A stretch of 64,000 nucleotides of DNA from Malonomonas rubra DSM 5091 (GCF_900142125.1 NZ_FQZT01000005.1:222606-286605); one strand, 5' to 3'; numbered from the stretch's first letter, positions 8,953-18,573 are shown. Program-made: numbers and translations. The notes: generated from the sequence alone by a model not told the origin.

Positions 8953-10263
8953 ATGAACTTCAGAGACTATCTACAAGCATTGAAAGAACAGGGGCAACTG
9001 ACAGAAATTACTGCCCCGGTCAGTTGCGACCTTGAGGTTGCGGCGATCGCCCGCCAAGAATTCAAAAAAACAGACGGGGGAAAAGCTTTACTTTTTCAAA
9101 AGCTGCCTGATAGCGATTATTCGCTAGCTGTCAATGTTTTTGGCAATGAACGGCGTATGCTAGGCATACTACAAGATGATTCATTTCCAGCATTCACTCA
9201 GAAGTTAAAAAATATCCTCCAACTTAAAAATCAGGGATATCCTTTCGGTAACAGCTTAGAGAACGCATCATTTTTACAGCACAAAGCTTCTTTTGACTTA
9301 TCCAGGATTCCAGCGTTAAGAAGCTGGGCTGGAGAAAAGGAGCCTTATCTTACTCTTGCCGTTGCTGTTTCGAGAAACCTGGATAATGGTGTCGTTAATC
9401 TTGGTCTGTACCGCGCACAAATCAAATCGGCCAAAGAAATAGCTCTGAACTGTTCAGCAGGATCAGGACTGGGAAGGCACCTTGAACTGGCAAAAAAAAA
9501 GAATGAAAAATTACCTGTAGCCTTGCTGTTAGGCTTGCCTCCGGTTTACTGGTGGCTAGCAGCGGCCCCCTTGCCGGAGGAGGTCAATGAATTGTCTTTT
9601 GCACATAAACTGTTTACTGATGGTGCACGTTTTTATGCCACGAAAGAGCATCATTTTCCCATTCCTGACGACGTTGAAATGGTCATTGAAGGGGAACTGT
9701 CTATTACCGAAACATGTGTCGAAGGCCCTTTCGGGAACCATACAGGTCAATATGTCATGCGGCGAGACTGTCCGCTGATGCGCGTACAATCTGTTCAGCA
9801 CAAAGATGATGCGATAATCCCTGCGACAGTTGTAGGGCCTCCGCCGAGTGAAAATGTTTACTTCGGAAAAGCAAACGAGTGTCTGATTCGAGAATTGATA
9901 AAAAGCGAATTTCAGGAAATTCATGATATATCAATGCCGCTAAGCACCATCTTCCATGGAGCAGCAATACTCCAGGTTTCTTCCCTTAGTCAGCGCAGTC
10001 GCCGTGAATTGATAGAAGCTCTCTGGCAGGTCAGTCCATTGAACAGAAGTCGCTTTATTCTGCTGGTCGATCGTGATATCGATCTGTTGTCTTTTGAACA
10101 ATGCTGGTGGCGCGCAATAAATGGACTTAAGTCTGAACGGGTTTACATGAACGGCGGGCGCATCGCGATAGATGCGACAGGCCTTGACCCAGCTAAGAAG
10201 GTCGCTGAAGACCCTGAGATTCTTAAATTGCTCGCAGCCCGTGCAACTGAGTACAAGCTATAG
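8953..10263 (+). CDS. UbiD-family decarboxylase, probable menaquinone-pathway MqnL
   Basis: Member of the prenylated-FMN-dependent UbiD decarboxylases. The 436-residue protein begins with the family N-terminus MNFRDYLQAL. It carries the conserved catalytic-domain motif VEGPFGNHTGQY near residues 256-267, and the GGRIAIDATGLDPAKK block near the C-terminus. It is shorter than E. coli UbiD (about 490). The window encodes MqnE, MqnC, MqnP and UbiX of the futalosine menaquinone route, so a role as MqnL (decarboxylation of 1,4-dihydroxy-6-naphthoate-type intermediates) is likely but inferred. There is no clear Shine-Dalgarno before ATG 8953. recQ follows after 10 bases, suggesting co-transcription. 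Confidence 0.8.
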   Translation: MNFRDYLQALKEQGQLTEITAPVSCDLEVAAIARQEFKKTDGGKALLFQKLPDSDYSLAVNVFGNERRMLGILQDDSFPAFTQKLKNILQLKNQGYPFGNSLENASFLQHKASFDLSRIPALRSWAGEKEPYLTLAVAVSRNLDNGVVNLGLYRAQIKSAKEIALNCSAGSGLGRHLELAKKKNEKLPVALLLGLPPVYWWLAAAPLPEEVNELSFAHKLFTDGARFYATKEHHFPIPDDVEMVIEGELSITETCVEGPFGNHTGQYVMRRDCPLMRVQSVQHKDDAIIPATVVGPPPSENVYFGKANECLIRELIKSEFQEIHDISMPLSTIFHGAAILQVSSLSQRSRRELIEALWQVSPLNRSRFILLVDRDIDLLSFEQCWWRAINGLKSERVYMNGGRIAIDATGLDPAKKVAEDPEILKLLAARATEYKL

Positions 10264-10273
10264 TGATCCCCTG

Positions 10274-12079
10274 ATGAATGCACCAAGGACCGGCATATTA
10301 AAAACACTGCGGAATGTATTCGGCTATCAGAATTTTCGGCAAAACCAGCAAGAGGTTATCGCTACCCTCTTGGAAGGAAATGACGCCTTTGTTTTGATGC
10401 CGACGGGCGGCGGGAAATCTCTTTGCTACCAGATCCCTGCTTTGCACCGATCTGGTGTCGCTATCGTGGTTTCACCATTAATTTCGCTGATGAAAGATCA
10501 GGTTGATGCCCTGCTTGCCAACGGCGTCAACGCAGCTTGCTATAATTCGTCACTTTCGGCTGACGAGGCACGGGGAACGCTAGCCCGAATGCATGCAGGC
10601 GAACTTGATCTGCTTTATGTTGCGCCAGAGCGTCTACTGGCTGAAGGATTTCTAGAGCGGTTGAGAGACGTTGAGGTTGCTCTGTTTGCGGTTGACGAAG
10701 CGCACTGCGTTTCTCAGTGGGGGCATGATTTCCGTCCGGAATATGTTCAGCTCGGCCAATTACGCTCTTTATTCCCATTGGTTCCGATGATCGCTTTGAC
10801 GGCGACTGCCGAAAAGCAGACGCGGATGGATATTCTGCAGCGTTTGCAGCTGCAAGATGCAAAACAAGTCATTGCCGGATTCGACCGACCGAATATCCGC
10901 TACACTGTTATCGATAAATCCAAACCCTTCAGCCAGCTTTGCGCGTTCCTGGATGCCCGTCCTGAAGAATCTGGCATCATTTATTGCCTGAGTCGCAAAA
11001 GAGTCGAAGAGGTTGCTCACAAGCTGCAGCTTGAAGGGATTGATGCTGCAGCCTACCATGCTGGCCTGGCAGCCGATGAACGTAAACATGTACAGGAGCA
11101 ATTCATCCGTGACGATCTGCAGATAGTTGTTGCCACCGTTGCTTTCGGCATGGGTATTGACAAGCCAAATGTACGCTTCGTTGTCCATTATGACCTGCCG
11201 AAAAATATCGAAAGCTACTACCAGGAAACCGGCCGCGCCGGGCGGGATGGCTTGCCGGCAGAAGCGCTGCTTCTTTTCGGTTACGGTGATATCGCCATCA
11301 GCAGGGGCCTAATCGAAAAAAGCGACAACGCAGAGCAAAAACGGATTGAAATACACAAGCTCAATGCAATGGTTGCCTTTGCCGAGTCAGGAACTTGTCG
11401 CCGTCGCGCGTTACTCGGCTACTTTGGTGAAACTCTGGCGGAAGATTGCGGCAACTGTGATATCTGCCTAAACCCGCCTGAAAAGATTGATGCGACCGAC
11501 GATGCGCGCAAAGCTCTTTCCTGCGTTTATCGTGTTGGGCAGCGTTTCGGCATTGGCCATGTTATCGATGTCCTGCGCGGAGCAAAAACTCAACGAATCT
11601 ACGATCTGCAGCACGATCAGCTGTCAACCTATGGCATTGGCAAGGAGCAGAATCAGGATCATTGGAACCACCTGTTGCGCCAGCTCATTCATTATGGCTA
11701 TCTGGAACAGGATATTGCGAATTACTCTGTTCTTAAACTGACGGAAGAAGCACGGCCGTTGTTGCGGGGCGAAATAACGCTGACAATGACCAAGCCACGG
11801 TTGAAAACAACGAAAAAGAAAAAACCGGCAACAAAGATTGTCGGGCTTGAGTATGATCAGGAGTTGTTCAACCTGCTGCGTGCGAGAAGAAAGCAGATCG
11901 CTGACCGTGATGGTGTTCCACCCTATGTCGTTTTTGGTGATGCCAGCCTTGCTGAGATGGCAGCAACCTTGCCAACAGATAGCAAGGCATTGCTGCAAGT
12001 CAACGGTGTCGGTCAAACCAAATTACAACGCTACGGAAATGAATTTATTGAAGAAATCGTTTCCTTCCTGTGCCGCTGA
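10274..12079 (+). CDS. recQ: ATP-dependent DNA helicase RecQ
   Basis: 3'-5' superfamily 2 DNA helicase for recombination and fork repair, 601 residues. Visible motifs: motif 0 FRQNQQEVI (21-29), Walker A TGGGKS (44-49), DEAH box (141-144), TATA motif, and motif VI QETGRAGRDG. A zinc-binding RQC region follows (CRRRALLGYFGE...CGNCDIC), then an HRDC domain near the C-terminus (from about residue 525). The reading frame is open further upstream into ubiD, but ATG 10274 gives the family-typical N-terminus. An exonuclease III gene follows after 12 bases. Confidence 0.93.
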   Translation: MNAPRTGILKTLRNVFGYQNFRQNQQEVIATLLEGNDAFVLMPTGGGKSLCYQIPALHRSGVAIVVSPLISLMKDQVDALLANGVNAACYNSSLSADEARGTLARMHAGELDLLYVAPERLLAEGFLERLRDVEVALFAVDEAHCVSQWGHDFRPEYVQLGQLRSLFPLVPMIALTATAEKQTRMDILQRLQLQDAKQVIAGFDRPNIRYTVIDKSKPFSQLCAFLDARPEESGIIYCLSRKRVEEVAHKLQLEGIDAAAYHAGLAADERKHVQEQFIRDDLQIVVATVAFGMGIDKPNVRFVVHYDLPKNIESYYQETGRAGRDGLPAEALLLFGYGDIAISRGLIEKSDNAEQKRIEIHKLNAMVAFAESGTCRRRALLGYFGETLAEDCGNCDICLNPPEKIDATDDARKALSCVYRVGQRFGIGHVIDVLRGAKTQRIYDLQHDQLSTYGIGKEQNQDHWNHLLRQLIHYGYLEQDIANYSVLKLTEEARPLLRGEITLTMTKPRLKTTKKKKPATKIVGLEYDQELFNLLRARRKQIADRDGVPPYVVFGDASLAEMAATLPTDSKALLQVNGVGQTKLQRYGNEFIEEIVSFLCR

Positions 12080-12091
12080 CAAGGAGTCAAT

Positions 12092-12907
12092 GTGAAAATT
12101 ATTTCTTTTAATGTCAATGGATTGCGTGCTCGCCCCCACCAGATGCAAGCGCTGGTTGAGCAACATCGCCCAGATATTATTGGCCTGCAGGAAACAAAGG
12201 TGCATGACAGTGAGTTTCCCCAGGAGATGATCGATGACCTTGGCTATCAGGTGATTCATCATGGCCAGAAGGGACATTATGGGGTTGCCACGCTGTTTAA
12301 AGGGGAAGTGACAGCGGTGCAGAGAGGGTTTCCCGGCGAAGATCCTAAGCACCAGCGACGGATGTTGATGACTACCCATTCGCTTGGAAATGGGCGGATA
12401 CTGCGCGTGCTCAATGGTTATTTCCCGCAGGGTGAAAATCGCGAGCACCCGGAGAAGTTTCCCAACAAACGGAATTTCTATGCAAACCTGAAGCATTGGC
12501 TTGAGAACGAGGCTGATCCGTCGGAACTGCTTGTCGTTATGGGAGATATCAACATTTCCCATCGGGACGATGATATCGGTATTGGTGCTGACAACGCCAA
12601 ACGTTGGCTGCGTACCGGTAAATGCAGCTTCCTGCCGGAAGAGCGGGAATGGCTGGAAGAGATTTACGCCTGGGGAATAAAGGATAGTTTTCGTAAACAC
12701 CACCCGGATACGAACGACCGGTTCAGCTGGTTTGATTACCGGTCGCGCGGCTTCAATGCGGAACCGAAGCGGGGTCTGCGAATCGACCAGATTATGGTGA
12801 CTGAATCACTTTATGAACTCTGCAGCGATAGCGGGATCGACTATCAGATACGGGGTATGGAAAAGCCTTCTGACCATTGTCCGATCTGGGCAGAGTTTGA
12901 TCTGTAA
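12092..12907 (+). CDS. xthA: exodeoxyribonuclease III
   Basis: AP endonuclease / 3'-5' exonuclease of the EEP (ExoIII) family for base-excision repair. The 271-residue protein has the N-terminal [14 protein letters not shown] block, metal-binding Glu34 in LQETK, the GDINI segment near residue 151 and the C-terminal catalytic [10 protein letters not shown]. Start codon is GTG 12092, supported by AAGGAG at 12081-12086; an overlapping ATG at 12090 runs straight into TGA. Its position behind recQ makes a small DNA repair unit. Confidence 0.93.
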   Translation: MKIISFNVNGLRARPHQMQALVEQHRPDIIGLQETKVHDSEFPQEMIDDLGYQVIHHGQKGHYGVATLFKGEVTAVQRGFPGEDPKHQRRMLMTTHSLGNGRILRVLNGYFPQGENREHPEKFPNKRNFYANLKHWLENEADPSELLVVMGDINISHRDDDIGIGADNAKRWLRTGKCSFLPEEREWLEEIYAWGIKDSFRKHHPDTNDRFSWFDYRSRGFNAEPKRGLRIDQIMVTESLYELCSDSGIDYQIRGMEKPSDHCPIWAEFDL

Positions 12908-13065
12908 TCGTGGCGCCGGTGCAACAAAAGTGTAAAAAAATAATTCACAATAGGGAAAACGATCCTTATAGATGAGCTAAATACTGTAAATAAGAGAAAA
13001 TATTTATTGGCATTGTGCGTGCATATGGTTCATTAAGTTTTGATGTTGCGCGTGGAGTCTTGCTG

Positions 13066-13170
13066 ATGAAAAAATTACGCCGTAATCTGCTGGTTAATAT
13101 TATCCCCGGTGCATTGCTGATGGTGTTAATGGCCGTGGCCATGTATCTCGTTAGCTTGAAGTTTGGTTAA
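13066..13170 (+). CDS. putative 34-residue single-pass membrane peptide
   Basis: Short frame encoding a basic N-terminus (MKKLRRN) and one hydrophobic helix of about 20 residues with no other domain. GGAG at 13054-13057 is well placed before ATG 13066. Its TAA overlaps the stop codon of the convergent MFS gene by two bases. I do not recognise a family. It could be a small membrane regulator or a chance frame; the good ribosome-binding site and the N-in positive charge pattern favour a real peptide. Confidence 0.45.
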   Translation: MKKLRRNLLVNIIPGALLMVLMAVAMYLVSLKFG

Positions 13171-14324
13171 GCGGGGCTGTTGTCCGGTCGGTAGCTGAAG
13201 ATCCAGCGGCCAGAAAGGACAATTGTCGCTGCACAGAAAAAAAGGACTGTATAGCCGAATAAATCACCAAGCTGGCCGAGAATCAGTGCACCGACAAACG
13301 AACCGGAGTCAATGCCTCCGGTAAAAATGCCAGTGACCTTGCCACGGACCGAGTAAGGCTCGTCCCGAATGGCCATGCTGTTAATCGCAGGAAACAGCAG
13401 GCCGTGCCCTATCCCGAAGATAAACCCGCAAACCCCTAATAACAGGTCATTGCCGACAAACGGCACAACAATTAAGCCGCCTGCAGCAAGATAAAAACCC
13501 CAGGGGATAATCTGCTGCTCCCCGATTCGATCCGCCAGTCTGCCGGAAAAGAAACGTATGCCGACAGCTGCACAGGAATAAGAGAGATAAAAAAGGGAGA
13601 TCAGCTCAAGCTGGCGATCTTGTGCCAAGGGAGCGATGAAGTTACCGGTTGCTGCCAGGCCGAAACCGAACACCAGAGCCAGGCAGGCACTCACCAGTAA
13701 TTTTCGTTGTTTCAGCAAGGCAAAAAAGGAGACAGCTGGTGAGTCAGCATGCTGCCTGCCATGATGCGGGTCGCGCAATGGCAGGTGGACCAGCAGGCCG
13801 AACCCAGCCAGACCGGCGGCCGTTAGAAAATATGCGTTGTAGCCGAAGTTGCTCAGAACAGGCTCTGCAATCATCGGCCCGACTGCCAGCCCGATCAGGC
13901 CGGAGGTGCCGAACATGCCGATCCCCTCATTCAAGCGTCCTTCAGGAATCAGGTCGACAATAAAGGTGAAAACGGCCGTAAAGCAAATGGCTAGGCCGAT
14001 GCCGTGAACGGCCCGCAGAAGCAGCAGAGGCAGGTAGAAGCTCGTAAGGGGTCCGCTGAAAAACAGGTGCAGCAACGGCATCAGTGTCATTATGGTGCAG
14101 CCGAGGCTGTAGCTGCGCTTTCGACCGAAACGGTCGATCATTTCCGACACCCAGGGGCGGCAAAGGGCGGAAGCCAGGGCAAAGCAGCCCATGATGATGC
14201 CGATGTCGCGCTGACTTCCGCCGTGATCAGTGATAAACAGTGGAAACAGGAAAAATGCGGCAAAGCTGGCGACAAGCGACAGGTTGGCAGCAAAAAGCGA
14301 AGCAAAGGCAGGGGTGTAAAGCAT
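13167..14324 (-). CDS. MFS transporter
   Basis: Major facilitator superfamily permease, 385 residues with about 12 hydrophobic segments. The cytoplasmic loop 2-3 motif reads SEMIDRFGRKRSY (about residues 58-70), and the second half has the related SGRLADRIGEQQ (about 255-266), both typical MFS A-motifs. Overall pattern resembles the drug/sugar efflux (YfcJ/Arabinose-efflux-like) group; the substrate cannot be told. The next gene upstream on this strand (YqaA family) ends 11 bases away, so the two are probably one transcript. Confidence 0.85.
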   Translation of the reverse strand: MLYTPAFASLFAANLSLVASFAAFFLFPLFITDHGGSQRDIGIIMGCFALASALCRPWVSEMIDRFGRKRSYSLGCTIMTLMPLLHLFFSGPLTSFYLPLLLLRAVHGIGLAICFTAVFTFIVDLIPEGRLNEGIGMFGTSGLIGLAVGPMIAEPVLSNFGYNAYFLTAAGLAGFGLLVHLPLRDPHHGRQHADSPAVSFFALLKQRKLLVSACLALVFGFGLAATGNFIAPLAQDRQLELISLFYLSYSCAAVGIRFFSGRLADRIGEQQIIPWGFYLAAGGLIVVPFVGNDLLLGVCGFIFGIGHGLLFPAINSMAIRDEPYSVRGKVTGIFTGGIDSGSFVGALILGQLGDLFGYTVLFFCAATIVLSGRWIFSYRPDNSPA

Positions 14325-14335
14325 TTTATCTCCGG

Positions 14336-14791
14336 CTAGCTCAATGAGCTGATGCCTTGCAGGGTAAGAAAAGCAAGGCTGGTATAGCGTGCGCCTTTAC
14401 CTATGGTGACCAGCAGGGCAAAACGCAGCAGGGGTGTTTTCAGGCTGCCGCTGACAACGCACAGTGGATCGCCGACAATCGGTAGCCATGCCAGTAGTAA
14501 CGCCCAGCTGCCGTAGCGGTTGAACCAGATTTCGGCACGTTGTTGCTGTTTTGTATCGATGCGCAGCAGGCGACTCAGCAACCAGTCACCTCCCCAGCGG
14601 CCGATCAGATAGTTCGTTGCCGCACCCAGCGAGTTGCCAAGGGTGGCGACGGCAACAGTCGATAGCGGGCTGACCCCCTCGAGGAGAAGCACAACAAGAA
14701 ACCATTCGGAACCGAGCGGCAGCAGGGTTGCAGCACAGAAGCTGAGCAGGAAGAGTGATAGCAATCCGTATTCGGTCAGGAGTTCAGGCAT
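14336..14791 (-). CDS. YqaA/DedA-type small membrane protein
   Basis: Protein of 151 residues with four to five hydrophobic segments, of the SNARE-associated/VTT (DedA) type, YqaA branch. Typical parts are LPLGSEWFLV near residue 25, GNSLGAATNYLIGRWGG near 48-64 and a WFNRYGSWALLLAWLPIVGDP block near 88-108. The family is linked to membrane lipid translocation and homeostasis. The frame is open further upstream, but ATG 14791 gives the family N-terminus. It lies upstream of the MFS gene on the same strand, and its promoter region is shared divergently with mqnP. Confidence 0.8.
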   Translation of the reverse strand: MPELLTEYGLLSLFLLSFCAATLLPLGSEWFLVVLLLEGVSPLSTVAVATLGNSLGAATNYLIGRWGGDWLLSRLLRIDTKQQQRAEIWFNRYGSWALLLAWLPIVGDPLCVVSGSLKTPLLRFALLVTIGKGARYTSLAFLTLQGISSLS

Positions 14792-14906
14792 GCGGCATGA
14801 TAGCAGAGCCTGCAAGCGATGGAAACGACAGAAAAGCCCTTGTTTCAAGGTTTTGCCGGGTGTAAAGTAGCCGCTTGTCAATTGATTGCAATAAAGGAAT
14901 TACTTG

Positions 14907-15782
14907 ATGGATATGGAGAAGATATACCTGAAAATAAAGACCCTGTTGGAGATGATAAAATTCTCCCACACGGTTTTCGCATTTCCTTTTGCCCTGATGG
15001 GACTGGTGCTGGCCTCGGTGGCGAATGGAAGCCCTCCCAGCTTCGCTCAGGTGTTCTGGATCTGCGTTGCCATGGTCGGCGCCCGCAGCGCGGCGATGGG
15101 CTTGAATCGGTTAATCGATACCAAGATCGATGCCGAGAACCCGCGTACCGCTGATCGTCACATTCCAGCAGGCAAAGTGTCACAGCTGGAAGCTGGCCTG
15201 TTCATTGCCGGGTCGATTGTCGTACTGTTGTTCGCGGCCTGGATGCTCAACCCTCTCTGTTTTTTCCTGGCCCCGATCGCGCTCGGTTTTTTCGTCCTGT
15301 ACGCCTACAGTAAGCGTTTTACCCACTATGCCCACGTCGTCCTCGGCATATGTCTGGCTGGTGCGCCGATCGGTGCCTGGGTCGCTCTGCGCGGTGACCT
15401 CGGCTGGTCGGTTATCTCCCTGGCGCTGGCAGTCCTGTTCTGGGTCGCCGGGTTCGATATTTTCTATGCCATGCAGGATTACGACTATGATGTCGAAAAA
15501 GGTTTGCACTCGGTCCCGTCGAGGCTGGGAGTCAAGAAATCCTTCTGGCTGGCAGAAGTCTTTCACTTTCTGATGATTTTTTTCCTGCTGCTGGTCTACC
15601 CGGGCAGCGGGCTCGGTGGCATTTACCTGTTCGGTGTTCTCGTGGTTGCCGGCATGCTGCTCTACGAGCACAGCCTGGTCAAGCCGGATGACCTGTCGAA
15701 GCTGGATATGGCCTTTTTCAACATGAACGGCTATATCAGCGTGACGATTTTCATTTTTACCCTGTTGGATGCTTTGATCTGA
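14907..15782 (+). CDS. mqnP: UbiA-family prenyltransferase, menaquinone (futalosine) pathway MqnP
   Basis: Integral membrane aromatic prenyltransferase of 291 residues, eight or nine transmembrane helices. The two Asp-rich, Mg-diphosphate-binding loops are visible: NRLIDTKIDAENPRTADR (about 68-85) and FDIFYAMQDYDYDVEKG (about 188-204). It attaches the polyprenyl tail to the naphthoate ring. ATG 14907 is chosen over TTG 14904 because AAAGGA at 14893-14898 is well spaced. Its stop overlaps the ubiX start by one base, and mqnE/mqnC follow, which points to menaquinone rather than ubiquinone. Confidence 0.9.
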   Translation: MDMEKIYLKIKTLLEMIKFSHTVFAFPFALMGLVLASVANGSPPSFAQVFWICVAMVGARSAAMGLNRLIDTKIDAENPRTADRHIPAGKVSQLEAGLFIAGSIVVLLFAAWMLNPLCFFLAPIALGFFVLYAYSKRFTHYAHVVLGICLAGAPIGAWVALRGDLGWSVISLALAVLFWVAGFDIFYAMQDYDYDVEKGLHSVPSRLGVKKSFWLAEVFHFLMIFFLLLVYPGSGLGGIYLFGVLVVAGMLLYEHSLVKPDDLSKLDMAFFNMNGYISVTIFIFTLLDALI

Positions 15783-16375
15783 TGGAGAAATTTGTCATCG
15801 GTATAACCGGAGCTTCCGGTTCGATTTACGGCCTGCGCCTGATCGAGGAATTATTGCGAGCGGGCAAGTCGGTTTCGCTGTTGCTCAGCGATGCCGGCCG
15901 GCAGGTTCTCGGCTACGAAACCGGCTTACAGTTGGCTGCAGAGCCGCAGGACTGCCTGCAGCAGTTGAGAAAGTATTTTTCTGCCGGCGAAGAGCTGAAT
16001 CATTACGGCATCAGTGATTTTTTTGCCCCGGTGGCCAGCGGCTCAAGTGCTCCCGATGCGGTGGTGATCTGCCCCTGTTCCATGGGAACGGCTGGACGGA
16101 TTGCTGCCGGGCTGTCGGATAATCTGCTCGAGCGCGTGGCAGATGTGGCTCTGAAAGAGCAGAGAAAACTGCTGGTGGTCCCGCGAGAGACCCCGTTCAA
16201 CCAGATTCACCTGGAAAACCTGCTGCGGTTGTCGCAGGCCGGTGCGCAAATCCTTCCGGCGATGCCGGCCTTTTACCAGAAGCCGCAGTCGGTCGAGGAC
16301 CTGGTCGATTTTGTGGTTGGAAAAGTTTTGGATAGCCTCGCTGTTGAGCACAAGTTGTTTCAGCGCTGGGGCTAA
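15782..16375 (+). CDS. ubiX: flavin prenyltransferase UbiX
   Basis: Makes the prenylated FMN cofactor used by UbiD-type decarboxylases, so it is the likely partner of the UbiD-family protein at 8953-10263. The 197-residue protein has the flavodoxin-like N-terminus VIGITGASGSIYGLRL, the CPCSMGTAGRIAAGLSDNL stretch near 98-116 and RKLLVVPRETPFNQIHLENL near 129-148, all typical of UbiX/Pad1. Start ATG 15782 overlaps the mqnP stop by one base, implying translational coupling. In futalosine-pathway organisms this role is sometimes named MqnM-type partner; I keep UbiX. Confidence 0.92.
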   Translation: MEKFVIGITGASGSIYGLRLIEELLRAGKSVSLLLSDAGRQVLGYETGLQLAAEPQDCLQQLRKYFSAGEELNHYGISDFFAPVASGSSAPDAVVICPCSMGTAGRIAAGLSDNLLERVADVALKEQRKLLVVPRETPFNQIHLENLLRLSQAGAQILPAMPAFYQKPQSVEDLVDFVVGKVLDSLAVEHKLFQRWG

Positions 16376-16396
16376 TTTTGAAAGTTTGAGAGAGTG

Positions 16397-17467
16397 ATGT
16401 TTGAAACGATAAAACAGAAAGTTGCAGACGGGCAGCGCATCACGGACGCTGAAGCTCTGGCACTGTTCGAATCGAACGACCTGCTGGCGATTGGCGAGCT
16501 GGCGGCTGAAGCTAATCGGCTGAAGAACGACGACCGGGTTTTTTTCAACGTCAATCGTCATATCAATTACGGCAATCTTTGTGTCAATCGCTGTAAATTC
16601 TGCGCCTTCTCCAAGGAAAAGGGAGAGCCGGGCGAATACACCCTGGCGATGAAGGATGTCCGGCAGAAGGCAGCCGAGGCGGCCGCAGCCGGAGCGACGG
16701 AGATCCACATCGTCGGTGGCCTGCACCCTGATCTTCCGTTCGATTTTTATTTGCAGATGATGCGCACAATCAAGGATGTTTCCGTTGATCTGCATATCAA
16801 GGCTTTTACTGCAGTGGAGATCGACTATTTTGCCAAACTGGCTGGTTTAACCATCCCGCAGGTGATCGAAGAGCTGAAAGCGGCCGGACTCGATTCTTTG
16901 CCGGGTGGTGGTGCCGAGATCCTCGGCCAGAAGGTACGGGATAAAATTTGCCCGGAAAAGATCAGCGGCGCACGTTGGCTGGAAGTGACCGAGATGGTGC
17001 ACAACGCCGGTCTTAAGTCGAACGCCACCATGCTGTTCGGCCACCTTGAAGAATATCAGGACCGGGTTGAGCATCTGCATTTGATCCGTGAACTGCAGGA
17101 CCGCACCGGTGGCTTTCAGACCTTTATCCCGCTGGCTTTCCAGCCCGACAATACCCGGGTGCCGGGTGCCAAGGGGGTTGGCGGTGTTGATGCCCTCAAA
17201 ACTCTGGCGATCAGCCGCCTCTATCTCGACAACTTCCAGCACGTCAAAGCCTACTGGGTCATGCTCGGCCTGAAGATTGCCCAGACTTCGCTCTGCTTCG
17301 GCGTCAACGATCTCGACGGCACCGTGGTCGAGGAAAAGATCGGTCACGACGCCGGTGCCGATTCACCACAGGCGATGGCCAAAAACGGCATCATCGAACT
17401 GATTCGCAAGGCCGGTCGAACCCCGGTGGAACGGGACACCCTGTATAACCCGTTGAAGGCCTACTAA
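16397..17467 (+). CDS. mqnE: aminofutalosine synthase
   Basis: Radical SAM enzyme that joins enolpyruvyl-benzoate to S-adenosylmethionine, giving 6-amino-6-deoxyfutalosine for menaquinone. The 356-residue protein has the CX3CX2C cluster motif at Cys62, 66, 69 after INYGNLC, the GGLHPDLPFDFY block, PGGGAEI and a C-terminal SLCFGVNDLDGTVVEE region. These features separate it from MqnC, which follows 2 bases downstream. GTG 16394 is an alternative start three bases upstream. It is part of the mqnP-ubiX-mqnE-mqnC run. Confidence 0.93.
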   Translation: MFETIKQKVADGQRITDAEALALFESNDLLAIGELAAEANRLKNDDRVFFNVNRHINYGNLCVNRCKFCAFSKEKGEPGEYTLAMKDVRQKAAEAAAAGATEIHIVGGLHPDLPFDFYLQMMRTIKDVSVDLHIKAFTAVEIDYFAKLAGLTIPQVIEELKAAGLDSLPGGGAEILGQKVRDKICPEKISGARWLEVTEMVHNAGLKSNATMLFGHLEEYQDRVEHLHLIRELQDRTGGFQTFIPLAFQPDNTRVPGAKGVGGVDALKTLAISRLYLDNFQHVKAYWVMLGLKIAQTSLCFGVNDLDGTVVEEKIGHDAGADSPQAMAKNGIIELIRKAGRTPVERDTLYNPLKAY

Positions 17468-17469
17468 CC

Positions 17470-18534
17470 ATGCTTGAAACGATTCAAAAACAACTGGCAG
17501 CCGGGCAGTCAATCGACCGTGAACAGGCGCTCTGGCTATTGACGGCAGCAGACCTGCTGCAGGTCGGCAAACTGGCTGACAGCATCCGTAGAGCGAAACA
17601 TCCGCACAACCGGGTGACTTTTGTGATCGACCGCAACGTCAACTACAGCAACGTCTGCGAGTCAAAATGCAAGTTCTGCGCGTTCTATCGCAATGAAGGT
17701 GATGACGACGCCTACCTGCTCGATTACGATGCCATCTTCGCTAAAGTACAGGAGCTGGTCGATCATCAGGGGACCCAGCTGCTGATGCAGGGTGGCTTGC
17801 ACCCGACCCTGAAAATCGACTGGTTCGAAGAGTTGTTCCGTCAGCTCAAGCAGCGCTTCCCGCAGGTGCAGATCCATTCGCTCTCGCCGGCAGAAGTGAC
17901 CCATGTCGCCAAGCTCTCCGGGCTGTCGATGCCGGAGTGTCTGCGCCGGATGCAGGCGGCCGGACTCGATTCGGTGCCGGGTGGCGGTGCCGAGGTGCTG
18001 GTCGATGATGTGCGCCAGGAAATTTCTCCGGACAAGATCGGCTGGCGGCAGTGGGCAGCGGTGATGGAGGAGGCCCATCGGATCGGCATGCGCACCACTG
18101 CGACCATGATGTTCGGCAGCAAGGAAAAACCGAAGGATATTGTCGAACACCTGTTCCGGGTGCGGGAAATTCAGCAGAAAACAGGTGGCTTTACCGCCTT
18201 CATCCCCTGGACCTTTCAGCCGGAGAACACCGAACTCGGGGGCGAGACCGCCAGTGGTGTCGAGTATCTGAAAGTGCTGGCGCTCTCAAGGATCGTTCTC
18301 GACAATATTGAAAATATTCAGGCCAGCTGGGTCACTCAGGGATCGCGCATGGCGCAGGTCGCCCTCTTCTTCGGCGGCAACGACCTGGGAGGCACCATGC
18401 TGGAAGAGAACGTCGTTGCCGCGGCCGGCTGCTCCTTCCGCATGTCGTATGAAGAGATCGTCGAACTGGCCCGTGGCGCCGGCTTCATTCCGGCGCGGCG
18501 GACGACCGAATACCAGATCCTGGAAGAATATTAA
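17470..18534 (+). CDS. mqnC: cyclic dehypoxanthinyl futalosine synthase
   Basis: Radical SAM cyclase that converts dehypoxanthine futalosine to its cyclic form. The 354-residue protein has Cys63, 67, 70 (CESKCKFC), the family-typical LLMQGGLHP, SVPGGGAEVL, TATMMFG and FIPWTFQPENTELGG segments, and the C-terminal GGNDLGGTMLEENVV. It is paralogous to MqnE, starts only 2 bases after it, and is followed by hisC after 39 bases. MqnA, MqnB and MqnD are not in the window. Confidence 0.94.
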   Translation: MLETIQKQLAAGQSIDREQALWLLTAADLLQVGKLADSIRRAKHPHNRVTFVIDRNVNYSNVCESKCKFCAFYRNEGDDDAYLLDYDAIFAKVQELVDHQGTQLLMQGGLHPTLKIDWFEELFRQLKQRFPQVQIHSLSPAEVTHVAKLSGLSMPECLRRMQAAGLDSVPGGGAEVLVDDVRQEISPDKIGWRQWAAVMEEAHRIGMRTTATMMFGSKEKPKDIVEHLFRVREIQQKTGGFTAFIPWTFQPENTELGGETASGVEYLKVLALSRIVLDNIENIQASWVTQGSRMAQVALFFGGNDLGGTMLEENVVAAAGCSFRMSYEEIVELARGAGFIPARRTTEYQILEEY

Positions 18535-18573
18535 ACAGAAAGACAGTGGGAGGGGATTTGCAGTAAAGGATGT

